A stretch of DNA of 55,388 nt from an uncultured Xenococcaceae cyanobacterium (GTDB taxonomy: Bacteria > Cyanobacteriota > Cyanobacteriia > Cyanobacteriales > Xenococcaceae): assembly GCA_937996665.1 (NCBI GenBank), contig CALKUU010000293.1:1-55388 (forward strand). The letters are read 5' to 3'. Below the pieces are notes generated by a model. That model was not told the DNA's origin. It made no database searches and saw nothing but the letters and a program-made list of their open reading frames with translations. The position numbers and the translations under genes were made by a program. Position 1 is the first letter of the stretch. Each line of letters opens with the position of its first letter. Below are positions 20,419 to 29,980 of the stretch, in pieces.

Positions 20419-21681
20419 TCAATCGCTCAGTAAATAACGACGCAACAAATCAAGAGCTTGATAAGCACTCAATTTTCTGATTAAACTACGCTCTCTTTTG
20501 TTTCCTAACTGGAATTGTTTGACAATAGTTTGCTTTTCAGGAACAGCTAAACCGATATAAATCAAACCCACAGGCTTAAGCTCCGTACCCCCATCAGGAC
20601 CAGCAATTCCTGTAATACTAATCCCATAGTCACTTTGAAAAATCTTTTTGACTCCATTTGCCATTTGATAGGCGATCGCCGAGCTAACAGCTCCAAACTG
20701 ATCTAAGTCGTCGGAGTTTACTTCTAATAGATTAATTTTAATCAGATTATCATAGGCAATCACACCACCTTTGAAATAAGCTGAGCTACCAGCATTCTCA
20801 GTCAAAATCGATCCGAGTCCTCCCCCTGTACAAGACTCAGCAACCGCCACAGTTCTGTTTTCCGACTTTAAAAGACTGCCCACTACCGAAGAGAGACTTT
20901 CTTCGTCCTTACCAAAGTAATCTAGTCCGACAATATCCTTAATTTTTTGAGCGACAGGCTCAATCAGAGCGATCGCCTCTGACTCCGATTTTGCCTTAGC
21001 AGATACTCGTAAGCGCACCTCTCCTAAAGAAGCATAAGGGGCGACGGTGGGATTGCTCAAAGTAAATACTTCAGCAACTTTTTCCGCCAAAGCCGATTCA
21101 GAAATACCCCGAAACCGCAACATTTGACTATGAATAAGGTCTTGTCCCCAACCTTGATTTTTGAGATAGGGAACAGAAGTATCGCGCCACATTCGCTTCA
21201 TTTCTGAGGGCACCCCAGGAAAGGTCATAATCGTCAGCGATTCTTGATCTTCCCTTGGTATTTGCCAAATGATCCCTGGAGCAGTCCCCAAAGGATTAGG
21301 CAGAGTTTCTGCTCCCTGAGGAACTAAAGCCTGTTTACGGTTGCTAGAGGTCATAACACGACCAGTACTTGCAAATTTTGCTTCGATATCAGCAACAATA
21401 TTTGCTTTTTCTTCGAGAGGGGTATTGAAAAAACTAGCGATCGCTTCAGTGGTTAAATCGTCAGGAGTAGGGCCTAAACCGCCCGTAAAAATCAACATCG
21501 AAGAACGAGCGATCGCAATTGAGATTACCTGATGAATTCGCTCAATATTATCACCAACAACAGACTGGTAATAATGGGGAATACCCAAGGCAGCTAACTC
21601 TTGAGCTAAATAATGACAATTAGTATTGAGAATATCCCCAAGCAACAACTCAGTGCCTATACAAATAATTTCTGCACTCAT
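20419..21681 (-). CDS. cinA: CinA-family protein: MoCF-like domain plus nicotinamide-nucleotide amidase domain
   Basis: A 420-residue two-domain protein. The N-terminal molybdopterin-binding-like domain (1-170) carries GTELLLGD and GGLGPTPDD (67-75), associated with ADP-ribose pyrophosphatase activity. The C-terminal PncC domain (about 262-418) has AESCTGGGLGS (281-291), which deamidates nicotinamide mononucleotide in NAD salvage. Both domains are complete. It is the last of three same-strand genes after glyA and the WecA-like gene; gaps are 38 and 102 bp, so a shared transcript is plausible. The name means competence/damage inducible; nothing here shows a competence role. Confidence 0.95.
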   Translation of the reverse strand: MSAEIICIGTELLLGDILNTNCHYLAQELAALGIPHYYQSVVGDNIERIHQVISIAIARSSMLIFTGGLGPTPDDLTTEAIASFFNTPLEEKANIVADIEAKFASTGRVMTSSNRKQALVPQGAETLPNPLGTAPGIIWQIPREDQESLTIMTFPGVPSEMKRMWRDTSVPYLKNQGWGQDLIHSQMLRFRGISESALAEKVAEVFTLSNPTVAPYASLGEVRLRVSAKAKSESEAIALIEPVAQKIKDIVGLDYFGKDEESLSSVVGSLLKSENRTVAVAESCTGGGLGSILTENAGSSAYFKGGVIAYDNLIKINLLEVNSDDLDQFGAVSSAIAYQMANGVKKIFQSDYGISITGIAGPDGGTELKPVGLIYIGLAVPEKQTIVKQFQLGNKRERSLIRKLSAYQALDLLRRYLLSD

Positions 21682-21783
21682 GCTTAATACAAATATATTT
21701 CTAGTAGCTCAACAAAAAACAGATCAATCTGAAAAGGTAATTATGTCTTGACTAAAAAATCGAACTCAAGAATAAAAAGTCAG

Positions 21784-22881
21784 TTACTTACTTTTTACTT
21801 TCGGAGCGGACACCTTACGATCTCTTTGGGTTCCAAATCCTAGCTGAAAATTACGGTAAACTTGCCAACCGACAGAACCTAACAAAAAAGTAGCAGCGAT
21901 CGCATAGCCCCAACCGCTAGGAATATTAGAAAAACCGAGAGCTAAGCCACCAACCCAGAAAGTTAAAGCATAAATAAACAACACTGTTAAACGCTGAGAA
22001 ACCCCAGCATTTAATAACCAGTGATGTAAATGACTCTTATCAGCAGTAAAAGGAGATTTCCCCTTACTAATTCGAGAAACAATTACCGCCGACATATCCA
22101 AAATAGGCACTGCCAAAATTAGATAGGGAAGCAAGACAGCCGTAATTGCAGTGGTTTTCACCAAGCCAATTACGCCAACTCCAGCCAGAGTAAATCCCAT
22201 AAAATAAGCGCCACCATCACCCATAAAAATTTGGGCAGGATTGAAGTTATAGCGCAAAAAACCCAAAGCAGAGCCAGCCAAAGCTGCGGCAAATAAAGCA
22301 GCGGCTGGTTGCTTCATAAACATGGTCACAATTAGCATTACAACTGCGGCAATACCTGTGACCCCCGCAGCTAAACCATCAACGCCATCAATCCAATTGA
22401 TAGCATTTGCCATACCCACTAACCAAATAATAGTAATTGGCAAACTGAGAAACTCAGTTTGAATCAAACTACTAAAAGGGACAGACAAAAAATCAATCCT
22501 GACTCCCATAAACCAAGACAAGGTAGCAACAACTGTTTGCATTACCAACCGAGAAAAGGGAGACAGGCTAAAAATATCATCAGCAAACCCAATGCAGAAA
22601 AATAAAATACTGCCAATAACCAAACCCCAAATTCCACCCTGCTGATAGGAAGGAATGGAATCAAAACCACCAAGCCGCCAGACGATCAATAAAGCAATAA
22701 ATGTTCCTGTGAAAATAGAAACACCACCAACCCGAACAACAGGACTTTGGTGAATTTTACGTGAGTTTGGCTTATCTACAATTCCAAATTTCAACCCAAC
22801 ATTCTTAACATCAGGAATAGTCCATAAAACAATGGTGAGAGCGATAAGGAAAGCAATCAGATGATACGGTTCAACTGGCAT
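21784..22881 (-). CDS. WecA/MraY-family polyprenyl-phosphate sugar-1-phosphate transferase
   Basis: A 365-residue polytopic membrane enzyme that transfers a sugar-1-phosphate, probably GlcNAc-1-P, from a UDP-sugar to undecaprenyl phosphate, starting assembly of a cell-surface glycan. About ten membrane segments are visible. The Mg-binding DD is in FADDIFSLS (D101-D102), the second motif is NAINWIDGVDGLAAG (159-173), and the HLHHW motif is near 285. Glycosyltransferase family 4 membership is clear. The substrate is inferred from WecA. The cinA gene lies 102 bp downstream and glyA ends 38 bp upstream. Confidence 0.9.
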   Translation of the reverse strand: MPVEPYHLIAFLIALTIVLWTIPDVKNVGLKFGIVDKPNSRKIHQSPVVRVGGVSIFTGTFIALLIVWRLGGFDSIPSYQQGGIWGLVIGSILFFCIGFADDIFSLSPFSRLVMQTVVATLSWFMGVRIDFLSVPFSSLIQTEFLSLPITIIWLVGMANAINWIDGVDGLAAGVTGIAAVVMLIVTMFMKQPAAALFAAALAGSALGFLRYNFNPAQIFMGDGGAYFMGFTLAGVGVIGLVKTTAITAVLLPYLILAVPILDMSAVIVSRISKGKSPFTADKSHLHHWLLNAGVSQRLTVLFIYALTFWVGGLALGFSNIPSGWGYAIAATFLLGSVGWQVYRNFQLGFGTQRDRKVSAPKVKSK

Positions 22882-22919
22882 CTGAGTTATTTAGATAATA
22901 ATTAGGTTTGCAATTTTCC

Positions 22920-24209
22920 CTAAACTCTCGCGGCAACAGAAGCTTTTAGATGACTATATAGAGGGAAGCTTTCACATAGATTGGCAACTCTCTTTAAACA
23001 GTCTTCGATTACATCTTCATTTGCAGGCTTAAGCAGGCAATCTGACACAATGTTAGCAATCTCTTTAAATTCTGTCGCCCCCATTCCCCTAGTTGTCATA
23101 GCAGGAGATCCTAAACGAAGACCACTTGTTACAAAAGGAGACTCAGGATCAAAGGGAACCGTATTCTTATTGGCAGTAATCTTAATTTGACTAACTAGGC
23201 GATCTGCTTCTTTTCCAGTCATCCCAATTGAGCGTAAATCAAGAAGAATAAGATGATTATCGGTACCATCGGAAACTAGTTTAATTCCTCTCTCTTTAAA
23301 TCCGGCTGCCATCGCCTGAGCATTAGCAATAACTTGGGCTGAATAAGTTTTAAACTCTGGCTTAAGTGCTTCACCAAAGGCAACTGCCTTAGCCGCAATT
23401 ACATGCTCTAAAGGCCCACCTTGGGTGCCAGGAAAAACTGACTTGTTAAGCTTTTTGCCTAGATCAGCATCTTTAGTCAAAATCAATCCCCCCCTAGGAC
23501 CTCTAAGGGTTTTATGAGTCGTAGTAGTTACCACGTCACAATGAGGAATAGGATTGGGGTGATGTCCAGTTGCAACTAGCCCAGCAATATGAGCAATATC
23601 AGCGAGTAGATAAGCGCCAACTTCATCGGCGATCGCTCTAAAGGCAGCAAAGTCAATAGTTCGAGGATAGGCAGAATAGCCACAAATAATTAACTTAGGT
23701 TTTTCTTTGAGAGCAATTTCCCTAATTTGATCGAAATCAAGCTGCTCAGTTTCTTTATTGACTCCATACTGAACAACATTAAACCATTTTCCCGAAACGT
23801 TTACAGGAGAACCATGAGTCAAATGTCCACCATGGGACAAGTCCATACCCATGATCGTATCCCCAGGTTTTAAAAGAGTTAAAAATACGGCGAAATTAGC
23901 TTGTGCGCCTGAATGAGGCTGAACATTTGCCATTTCTGCACCGAAAAGCTTTTTCACTCTGTCGATCGCTAGCTGTTCAGCTATATCAACAAATTCACAG
24001 CCGCCATAGTATCTTTTTCTAGGCAAACCTTCTGCATATTTGTTAGTAAGGACAGAACCTTGAGCAGCTAAAACAGCAGGAGAAGTAAAGTTTTCGCTGG
24101 CGATCAACTCTAAATGAGTTTGCTGACGATGTAGCTCTGAATTGATAGCTGCGGTAATTTCAGGATCGGCTTGAGTAAGAAAATCTAAGTTAGTTTGAGT
24201 CACTGGCAA
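22920..24209 (-). CDS. glyA: Serine hydroxymethyltransferase
   Basis: The PLP enzyme interconverts serine and glycine with transfer of a one-carbon unit to tetrahydrofolate. In cyanobacteria it also serves the photorespiratory glycine pathway. The 429-residue length is normal. The PLP lysine is K233 in [14 protein letters not shown]. Other motifs are LIASENF (35-41) and [13 protein letters not shown] (58-70). It is the first gene of the leftward unit with the WecA-like gene and cinA. Confidence 0.98.
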   Translation of the reverse strand: MPVTQTNLDFLTQADPEITAAINSELHRQQTHLELIASENFTSPAVLAAQGSVLTNKYAEGLPRKRYYGGCEFVDIAEQLAIDRVKKLFGAEMANVQPHSGAQANFAVFLTLLKPGDTIMGMDLSHGGHLTHGSPVNVSGKWFNVVQYGVNKETEQLDFDQIREIALKEKPKLIICGYSAYPRTIDFAAFRAIADEVGAYLLADIAHIAGLVATGHHPNPIPHCDVVTTTTHKTLRGPRGGLILTKDADLGKKLNKSVFPGTQGGPLEHVIAAKAVAFGEALKPEFKTYSAQVIANAQAMAAGFKERGIKLVSDGTDNHLILLDLRSIGMTGKEADRLVSQIKITANKNTVPFDPESPFVTSGLRLGSPAMTTRGMGATEFKEIANIVSDCLLKPANEDVIEDCLKRVANLCESFPLYSHLKASVAARV

Positions 24210-24614
24210 ATACTGAATCTAAATTGAGGTAAACAGATGAAAATCATCAACATAAGTAATTAATTCTAGTTGTTTATCGACACTGGCTCAAGATCAATAA
24301 ATATTAACTTAAGCATTAATCTCAGATTTTCAAGAACCAGTTTATTAGTTTTAAATAGATCAAAATGAAGATAAGTCTCAGTTAGAATCGGGCAATATTT
24401 TAACTTAACTAGACCATTGAAATTAAGTTCATTGCCAATAAGCAAAGAAAAGAGTGATATTCAAACCACGACAAGGATAAATTAATTAAAAAATTCAATA
24501 ATTATTCTTCTAAATCAATTATCACTTTACACTCACATTTAAAGGGCTAAGATTTCACTGAGAATCAATATTTTCAATTCTTTTTCATCTTTAATATTGG
24601 TAAGTTCTGAGTTT
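24210..24614. other. Spacer between divergent glyA and phospholipase D-like gene
   Basis: About 405 bp of AT-rich DNA holding two divergent promoters. A glycine riboswitch was looked for by eye, because glyA is a common target, and no such structure was recognised. No gene is seen. Confidence 0.5.
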
Positions 24615-26006
24615 ATGCAGTGCAGATACTACTGGTTACTATTCTTCTTTGTTCTATCCCTTAGCAGTTGTAAATATTTAGCAAAAGCTTCAAGTCCTAA
24701 TCAACAAGATCCCCAGATTCAAGCTTATTTTAATAACCGAAAAACGGGAAATAAGAGCTATACCGATCCCTATCGCAAAATTAAGCGAGAAGGGGATAAT
24801 TTGGAAGAATTAATTATCAAATCAATCAAACAAGCTGAGTCTCAGATTGAGATCGCAATTCAAGAACTACAACTTCCAAACATTGCTTTGGAGCTAGCAA
24901 AAAAAGCGCGCGCAGGAGTGAAAGTCAGAGTAATTTTGGAGAATAATTACAGTCAGGCAATTAGCGATTATTCTCAAACAGAAATTAACAATTTATCTGC
25001 TCGGGAACGCGATCGCTACAATCGCTATTTTCGGTTTATCGATTTTGACCACAGCGATAACCTAAGCAACCAAGAAATTGCTACTAGAGATGCTCTCAAA
25101 ATTTTACAACAAGCAAACATCCCAATTCTTGATGATCGCGCCGACGGCTCTAAGGGCAGTGGCTTAATGCACCACAAATTCATCATTATTGACCGTCAAA
25201 CTCTGATCACAGGCTCTACGAACCTGACTCTGAGCGGAGTTCACGGAGACGAGCATAATCCTAATACTAGAGGCAATGCCAATCACCTCCTCCAAATAAA
25301 TAGTCCAGAGTTGGCTGAATTGTTTGCCCAAGAATTTGAGTTGATGTGGGGTGATGGAGTAGGGGGTAAGCTGGATAGTCGCTTTGGGTTAGCTAAGCCC
25401 TATCGATCGCCCCAAGAAGTGATAGTTGGCAAGAGCCGCGTTACCGTTCAATTTTCACCAACCTCTCGCAAGGCTGATTGGACAACTTCTACTAATGGGT
25501 TAATTGGGGAGTTTATTTCGCAAGCTAATAATTCAATTGATTTAGCCCTATTCGTCTTTAGCGACCAAAACATAGCCGATCTCCTCCAAAAGCGCTATCG
25601 ACAAGGGATTAGAATCCGTGGTCTCATTGATGCTGAATTTATTTTTCGCTACTATAGCGAAGCACTCGATATGTTAGGAGTTGCGATCGCCAGAAAATGT
25701 CAATATGAACCAAATAACAATTTGTGGACAAGCCCAATTAAAACCATTGGCACGGCTAATTTAGCCAAGGGAGATAAACTCCATCATAAATTAGCAATTA
25801 TTGATGAACAGATTGTCATTACAGGCTCACAAAATTGGTCAGCCGCAGCCAATCATCAAAATGAAGAGGCAGTTTTAATTATTGACAATCAAACAGTTGC
25901 CAAACAATTTAAACAAGAATTTACCAGACTATATCAAGACGCTAATTTAGGATTATCCAATCAAGTTAAGCTCAAAATAAAACGCCAAGAACAAAAATGC
26001 AATTAA
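24615..26006 (+). CDS. Phospholipase D-like lipoprotein
   Basis: A PLD-superfamily protein with two HKD motifs: HHKFIIID and HHKLAIID, at about 186-193 and 390-397 when counted from this ATG. Both are complete (H, K, D), followed by GSTN and GSQNWS. The N-terminus is hydrophobic and ends in LSSC, a lipobox, so it is likely lipid-anchored in a membrane facing the periplasm. I chose the ATG at 24615 instead of the TTG at 24597 because it begins just before the signal peptide. The protein could be a phospholipase, nuclease or phosphatidyltransferase; the sequence does not tell. It stands alone. Confidence 0.87.
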   Translation: MQCRYYWLLFFFVLSLSSCKYLAKASSPNQQDPQIQAYFNNRKTGNKSYTDPYRKIKREGDNLEELIIKSIKQAESQIEIAIQELQLPNIALELAKKARAGVKVRVILENNYSQAISDYSQTEINNLSARERDRYNRYFRFIDFDHSDNLSNQEIATRDALKILQQANIPILDDRADGSKGSGLMHHKFIIIDRQTLITGSTNLTLSGVHGDEHNPNTRGNANHLLQINSPELAELFAQEFELMWGDGVGGKLDSRFGLAKPYRSPQEVIVGKSRVTVQFSPTSRKADWTTSTNGLIGEFISQANNSIDLALFVFSDQNIADLLQKRYRQGIRIRGLIDAEFIFRYYSEALDMLGVAIARKCQYEPNNNLWTSPIKTIGTANLAKGDKLHHKLAIIDEQIVITGSQNWSAAANHQNEEAVLIIDNQTVAKQFKQEFTRLYQDANLGLSNQVKLKIKRQEQKCN

Positions 26007-26309
26007 TAAAATCAACGCTTCAAATATGATTAGAAAAGATAAATTGCAAAAAACTATTTTTCATTAATTATTATCTTAAAGTATCTCAATTACTTGCCAT
26101 CTAAATTTAACAAAGAAAAAACCCACAAGATCTTTTATCTAAAAACCTTAATTAATTAATTTTCAATTATTAGCAAATAAATTAATTTTTATTTAACTTA
26201 AGCCTATTTTAATTAGCCCTCAAAAGAAGTGTGTTAGTTATAGATTAGCAAGTAGTTTTTTTAGTTACTATTCACCTCTAATCTCGAAATCGTATCCCCA
26301 ACAATATCA
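26007..26309. other. AT-rich spacer before the KefB-type antiporter
   Basis: About 300 bp, very AT-rich, with runs of alternating TTAATTAA-like sequence. No gene or clear terminator was recognised. It should hold the antiporter promoter. Confidence 0.45.
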
Positions 26310-28028
26310 ATGGCAAATGTAGATAGTTTTATTATCGATTTAACAGTAGTTTTAGGTGCTTCGGTTGTTGGCGGATTTATAACCAATCGTTTAAAACAGC
26401 CATTACTAATCGGCTATTTACTCTCAGGCTTCATTATTGGTCCATTTGGTTTCGGGCTAATTAGTAATGTTGAAGATATTAAATCTTTAGCAGAAATCGG
26501 CGTGGCGTTACTGCTTTTTACCCTTGGAGTGGAATTTTCCCTAGCGGAGTTAAAAAGAGTCAAAGATATTGCCCTTAAAGGAAGCTTTCTCCAAATCGGG
26601 ATCACCATTGGCTTTGTCGCAATATTCGCCCTATTTTCAGGATGGGTTGACAACCCAATTCAGGGTATTTTTTTAGGGGCGGTTATCTCTTTATCTTCAA
26701 CAGCAGTAGTCCTCAAAACCCTGACCGAAAAAGGCGAGATCAATACCATTCATGGACAGGTAATGTTGGCAATTCTCATTACCCAAGATTTGGCACTTGG
26801 TCTCATGCTAGCAATACTTCCAGCGCTAAATCAGCCAGATAATTTAGCCATGGCAATCATGGCAGCAATTTTAAAAGCCTTGATCTTTTTTGCCAGTGCT
26901 TTTGTAGTTGGCTATTGGCTGATTCCACCCTTGATGAAAACAGTTGCCCAAACTGAAAACAGCGAGTTATTCATCCTGACCACAATTACGATTTGCCTGG
27001 GAATAGCACTAGTTACAGCTAAATTAGGTTTGTCGATTGAGATGGGAGCCTTTGTTGCAGGGTTAATAATTGCCGAAATTGAATATTCTGATCAAGCTCT
27101 AGCCAAGGTTATTCCTCTCAGGGATACCTTTGCCAGCCTCTTTTTTGCCTCAATTGGCATGTTGATCGAACCCAATATTTTATTAGATAACCTGGGACTA
27201 ATTTTAGGTTTAGTCGCCCTGATTATGTTGGGCAAAGCCTGCATTATTTTCCCGATTATTTATCGCTTTGGCTACTCTTTTAAAACAGCAATTGAAGCAT
27301 CTTTAGGACTTAATCAGATAGGTGAATTTTCTTTTGTTCTAGCTTTGATGGGTCAAGAATTGGGGTTGATCAGTCAAGAAAAATATTTACTGTTAATCGG
27401 AACTACGGCAATCACACTTGTTTTAACTCCACTGGGAATGAGATTTGCTCCAGAAATTGCTGATTGGTTAGCCAGATTACCGCTGATAAAACGCCATTTC
27501 AATTTGGAGCCAAAAGACAAAGATGTTTTTCTCCCCGATACCATCTGTGATCATGTTGTCGTAGCTGGTTATGGCAGAGTAGGGCAAGTAATTGTAAGTG
27601 TTTTGCATAACCGTAATTATCCGGTTTTGGTAATCGAAAATAGTGAAGCCGCAGCCAAAAAACTTCGCCAAGAAAAAATTTCGCATATTTTTGGAGATGC
27701 AGATGCCGAACTAGTTTTAGAAAAAGCTCATCTGACCCAGGCTAAAGCTCTAGCGATCGCTCTACCCAACCCAGCTAGTACGAGAATTTTACTCAAACAT
27801 GCCCTCGAAATTGCCCCCGATTTAGCAATTGTGGCTCGTTCTCATACCAATCAAGAGATTGATATTTTAGCCCAAATGGGAGCCAAGGAAGTTGTTCAAC
27901 CAGAGTTTGAAGCAGCACTCGAAATGGGTAGTCAAATTTTAACGACTCTAGGCGAAGCAAAACCGATGGTTAATCATGTCTTAGATGAGATTAGAGAAGA
28001 CCGTTATCTGAGTGTGCGATCGCAATAA
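26310..28028 (+). CDS. KefB/CPA2-type cation:proton antiporter with TrkA-N domain
   Basis: A 572-residue inner or thylakoid membrane transporter. Residues 1-390 form the CPA2 Na+/H+ exchanger domain with about 12 membrane segments. It includes GVEFSLAELKR and IGEFSFVLA motifs. Residues 410-560 form an NAD-binding TrkA-N (RCK) domain with GYGRVGQ near 419. This layout is typical of K+/H+ or Na+/H+ exchangers gated by nucleotide binding. The C-terminal RCK-C lobe seen in some relatives is missing, as in many KefB proteins. Ion choice cannot be read from the sequence. Confidence 0.92.
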   Translation: MANVDSFIIDLTVVLGASVVGGFITNRLKQPLLIGYLLSGFIIGPFGFGLISNVEDIKSLAEIGVALLLFTLGVEFSLAELKRVKDIALKGSFLQIGITIGFVAIFALFSGWVDNPIQGIFLGAVISLSSTAVVLKTLTEKGEINTIHGQVMLAILITQDLALGLMLAILPALNQPDNLAMAIMAAILKALIFFASAFVVGYWLIPPLMKTVAQTENSELFILTTITICLGIALVTAKLGLSIEMGAFVAGLIIAEIEYSDQALAKVIPLRDTFASLFFASIGMLIEPNILLDNLGLILGLVALIMLGKACIIFPIIYRFGYSFKTAIEASLGLNQIGEFSFVLALMGQELGLISQEKYLLLIGTTAITLVLTPLGMRFAPEIADWLARLPLIKRHFNLEPKDKDVFLPDTICDHVVVAGYGRVGQVIVSVLHNRNYPVLVIENSEAAAKKLRQEKISHIFGDADAELVLEKAHLTQAKALAIALPNPASTRILLKHALEIAPDLAIVARSHTNQEIDILAQMGAKEVVQPEFEAALEMGSQILTTLGEAKPMVNHVLDEIREDRYLSVRSQ

Positions 28029-28320
28029 GATCTCTAGCAACAAAGTCAGAACCAATCCAGAGCAAAACACTAGACCCCAAAAACTCACCAGGTTGTTTGC
28101 TAGGAACTGAAAATCAGCAGGTAGACTGTGGCAAATTCAGAGTACTAGTCTAACTACTGGTACTTTGCCCAAAAATCTACTGAGAAAAAATGAATCTCAA
28201 TTTCAGTAATTCTTAACCTCAGTCTTATCAAAAAAATGATTATTGTAAGGTAGTTTAGACATAAATTAGACACACTTTTTTGAAAGAAATTTATAAATTA
28301 GGATTAATTTAGGATTGATT

Positions 28321-29178
28321 ATGGAAGAAGAAACTATTTGGCAGCGATTTCTGCAACCTATATTTAGCCTATTGATAGACGAAAACAAGCTCAAAAGTCT
28401 ATCCAATGGCATCAACTGGAAACAAGAATGCGACTTGCTCAAAGATGAGAACCTAGTCTATCCAGATTATTATCAGTCTCAGAATTTCCATGGCATTGCA
28501 GGCGGTTATCTAACTTCTAGTGCCGCAGTTACCTATGATGAAATAACCCAATATGTTTTAGCGCCCAATGAAACTTGGATCAGACAGGAACTAATTAATT
28601 CTGTTCAAGGACAACCACAAAAAATTCTCGATCTTGGTTGTGGAACTGGGTCTAGCACTATTTTACTAAAACAAGCTTTTCCTAATGCAGAGGTCATCGG
28701 TTTAGACCTATCTCCATTCATGTTAGCGATCGCCAAACACAAAGCTAATCGTGCTGGGCTAAAAATTAAGTGGCTTCATGGTTTAGCAGAAAAAACCAAT
28801 CTTTTAGCAGAGAGGTTTGATCTGGTTACTGCCAGTTTGTTATTTCACGAAACCCCAGCTTCAATTTCAAAAGCAATTATCAAAGAAGCTTATCGTCTTT
28901 TAACGCCTGGGGGACAAGCCATCATCCTGGATGGAAACCAAGAAAGCCTACGCCAAACACCTTGGTTAACTAACGTTTTTGAAGAACCCTATATCCAAGA
29001 ATATGCCCAAGGCAACCTCGATGGCTGGCTTGGTGTTGCTGGATTTGAAGTGATCCGGACAAACCCAGTTTGGTGGATGAATCAACTAAGTTGGGGCATC
29101 AAACCAATTCTGGTAGAACGCAAAAACTTTCAGACTATAAGTTCACTCCAAGATCTCGAATTTGTGAATTTAAACTAG
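28321..29178 (+). CDS. Class I SAM-dependent methyltransferase
   Basis: A cytoplasmic methyltransferase of about 285 residues, with SAM motif I ILDLGCGTGSS at about 102-112 and the acidic D of motif II in VIGLDLSP. The substrate is unknown. The N-terminal 90 residues are a family-specific cap. I start at ATG 28321, with AGGA at 28311-28314, although a TTG two codons earlier is in frame. It is followed by the HAD-like gene after 54 nt. Confidence 0.85.
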   Translation: MEEETIWQRFLQPIFSLLIDENKLKSLSNGINWKQECDLLKDENLVYPDYYQSQNFHGIAGGYLTSSAAVTYDEITQYVLAPNETWIRQELINSVQGQPQKILDLGCGTGSSTILLKQAFPNAEVIGLDLSPFMLAIAKHKANRAGLKIKWLHGLAEKTNLLAERFDLVTASLLFHETPASISKAIIKEAYRLLTPGGQAIILDGNQESLRQTPWLTNVFEEPYIQEYAQGNLDGWLGVAGFEVIRTNPVWWMNQLSWGIKPILVERKNFQTISSLQDLEFVNLN

Positions 29179-29232
29179 CAATTAACTGCAAAAGATCGGA
29201 CAATTATTTGTGCCAGCAATTATTGATTTACT

Positions 29233-29964
29233 ATGAGTTTGAGCGCGGTTCTGTTTGACGTCAAAGGCGTAATTATTGATGATCAGGAAATTCAGCAAGA
29301 ATTGATTGCCGATATTCTGCTTCGCGAAAATTTGCGCCCAGAGACCGACGACTTTCAGAATTTTTGTGTTGGCAAAAGCGATCGCCAAGCACTAAGAGAT
29401 GTTCTTAAGTCTCGTGGTCGGATAGTCACCGCAGACTACCTAGATAAATTAAGCCAGGAAAAAACCACTGCTTATCTGCAAAAACTATCTCAACTTGAAA
29501 ATTTACCCCTCTATTCAGGGTTTTTAGAATTTTTAACTAAGCTACAAGAACAAGAAGTAGTTATCGGACTGGTAACAGGAACTTCTCAGCAAGAAACTGA
29601 ATTTATTTTAAGGAAATTGGCGATCGCTAATTTCTTTTCTATACTTATTACCGCCGACAATCCTGAAATTGTTAGCCAAGCTGTTGATCTAGAACCAAAC
29701 TATTACGAGATCGCGCTCAAGATCATCAATCAGCAATTTGCTCACTTGAATCTTCAACCGCAAGAATGCTTGGTAATCGAATCAACTTATCCCAAAATTA
29801 CTGCTGCCCAACAATTAGGGATGCAAGTAGTCGGAATTTCTCATCAGTATCCTTTACATATGCTGCAAAGAAAAACTGGTTGGACTGTAGATTATCTGGC
29901 AGATATTGATATCGACCGCATTAATCAAGTATTAAACCAACAACAATTAACTCAACAGAGTTAA
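29233..29964 (+). CDS. HAD-superfamily protein with degenerate catalytic motifs
   Basis: A 243-residue protein with the fold of HAD subfamily IA phosphatases (cap plus Rossmann-like core). Motif I reads FDVKGVI: nucleophile D9 is kept but the general acid, normally D two residues later, is K11. Motif II keeps a threonine (GLVTGTS). The KP.P lysine of motif III is not seen (QAVDLEPNYYEI). Motif IV is ES (VIESTYP) in place of ED/DD. Loss of acid and of a motif IV aspartate suggests no phosphatase activity, or a different reaction. It follows a methyltransferase by 54 nt and converges on purD. Confidence 0.8.
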   Translation: MSLSAVLFDVKGVIIDDQEIQQELIADILLRENLRPETDDFQNFCVGKSDRQALRDVLKSRGRIVTADYLDKLSQEKTTAYLQKLSQLENLPLYSGFLEFLTKLQEQEVVIGLVTGTSQQETEFILRKLAIANFFSILITADNPEIVSQAVDLEPNYYEIALKIINQQFAHLNLQPQECLVIESTYPKITAAQQLGMQVVGISHQYPLHMLQRKTGWTVDYLADIDIDRINQVLNQQQLTQQS

Positions 29965-29980
29965 GGAATTAATCCCATTC

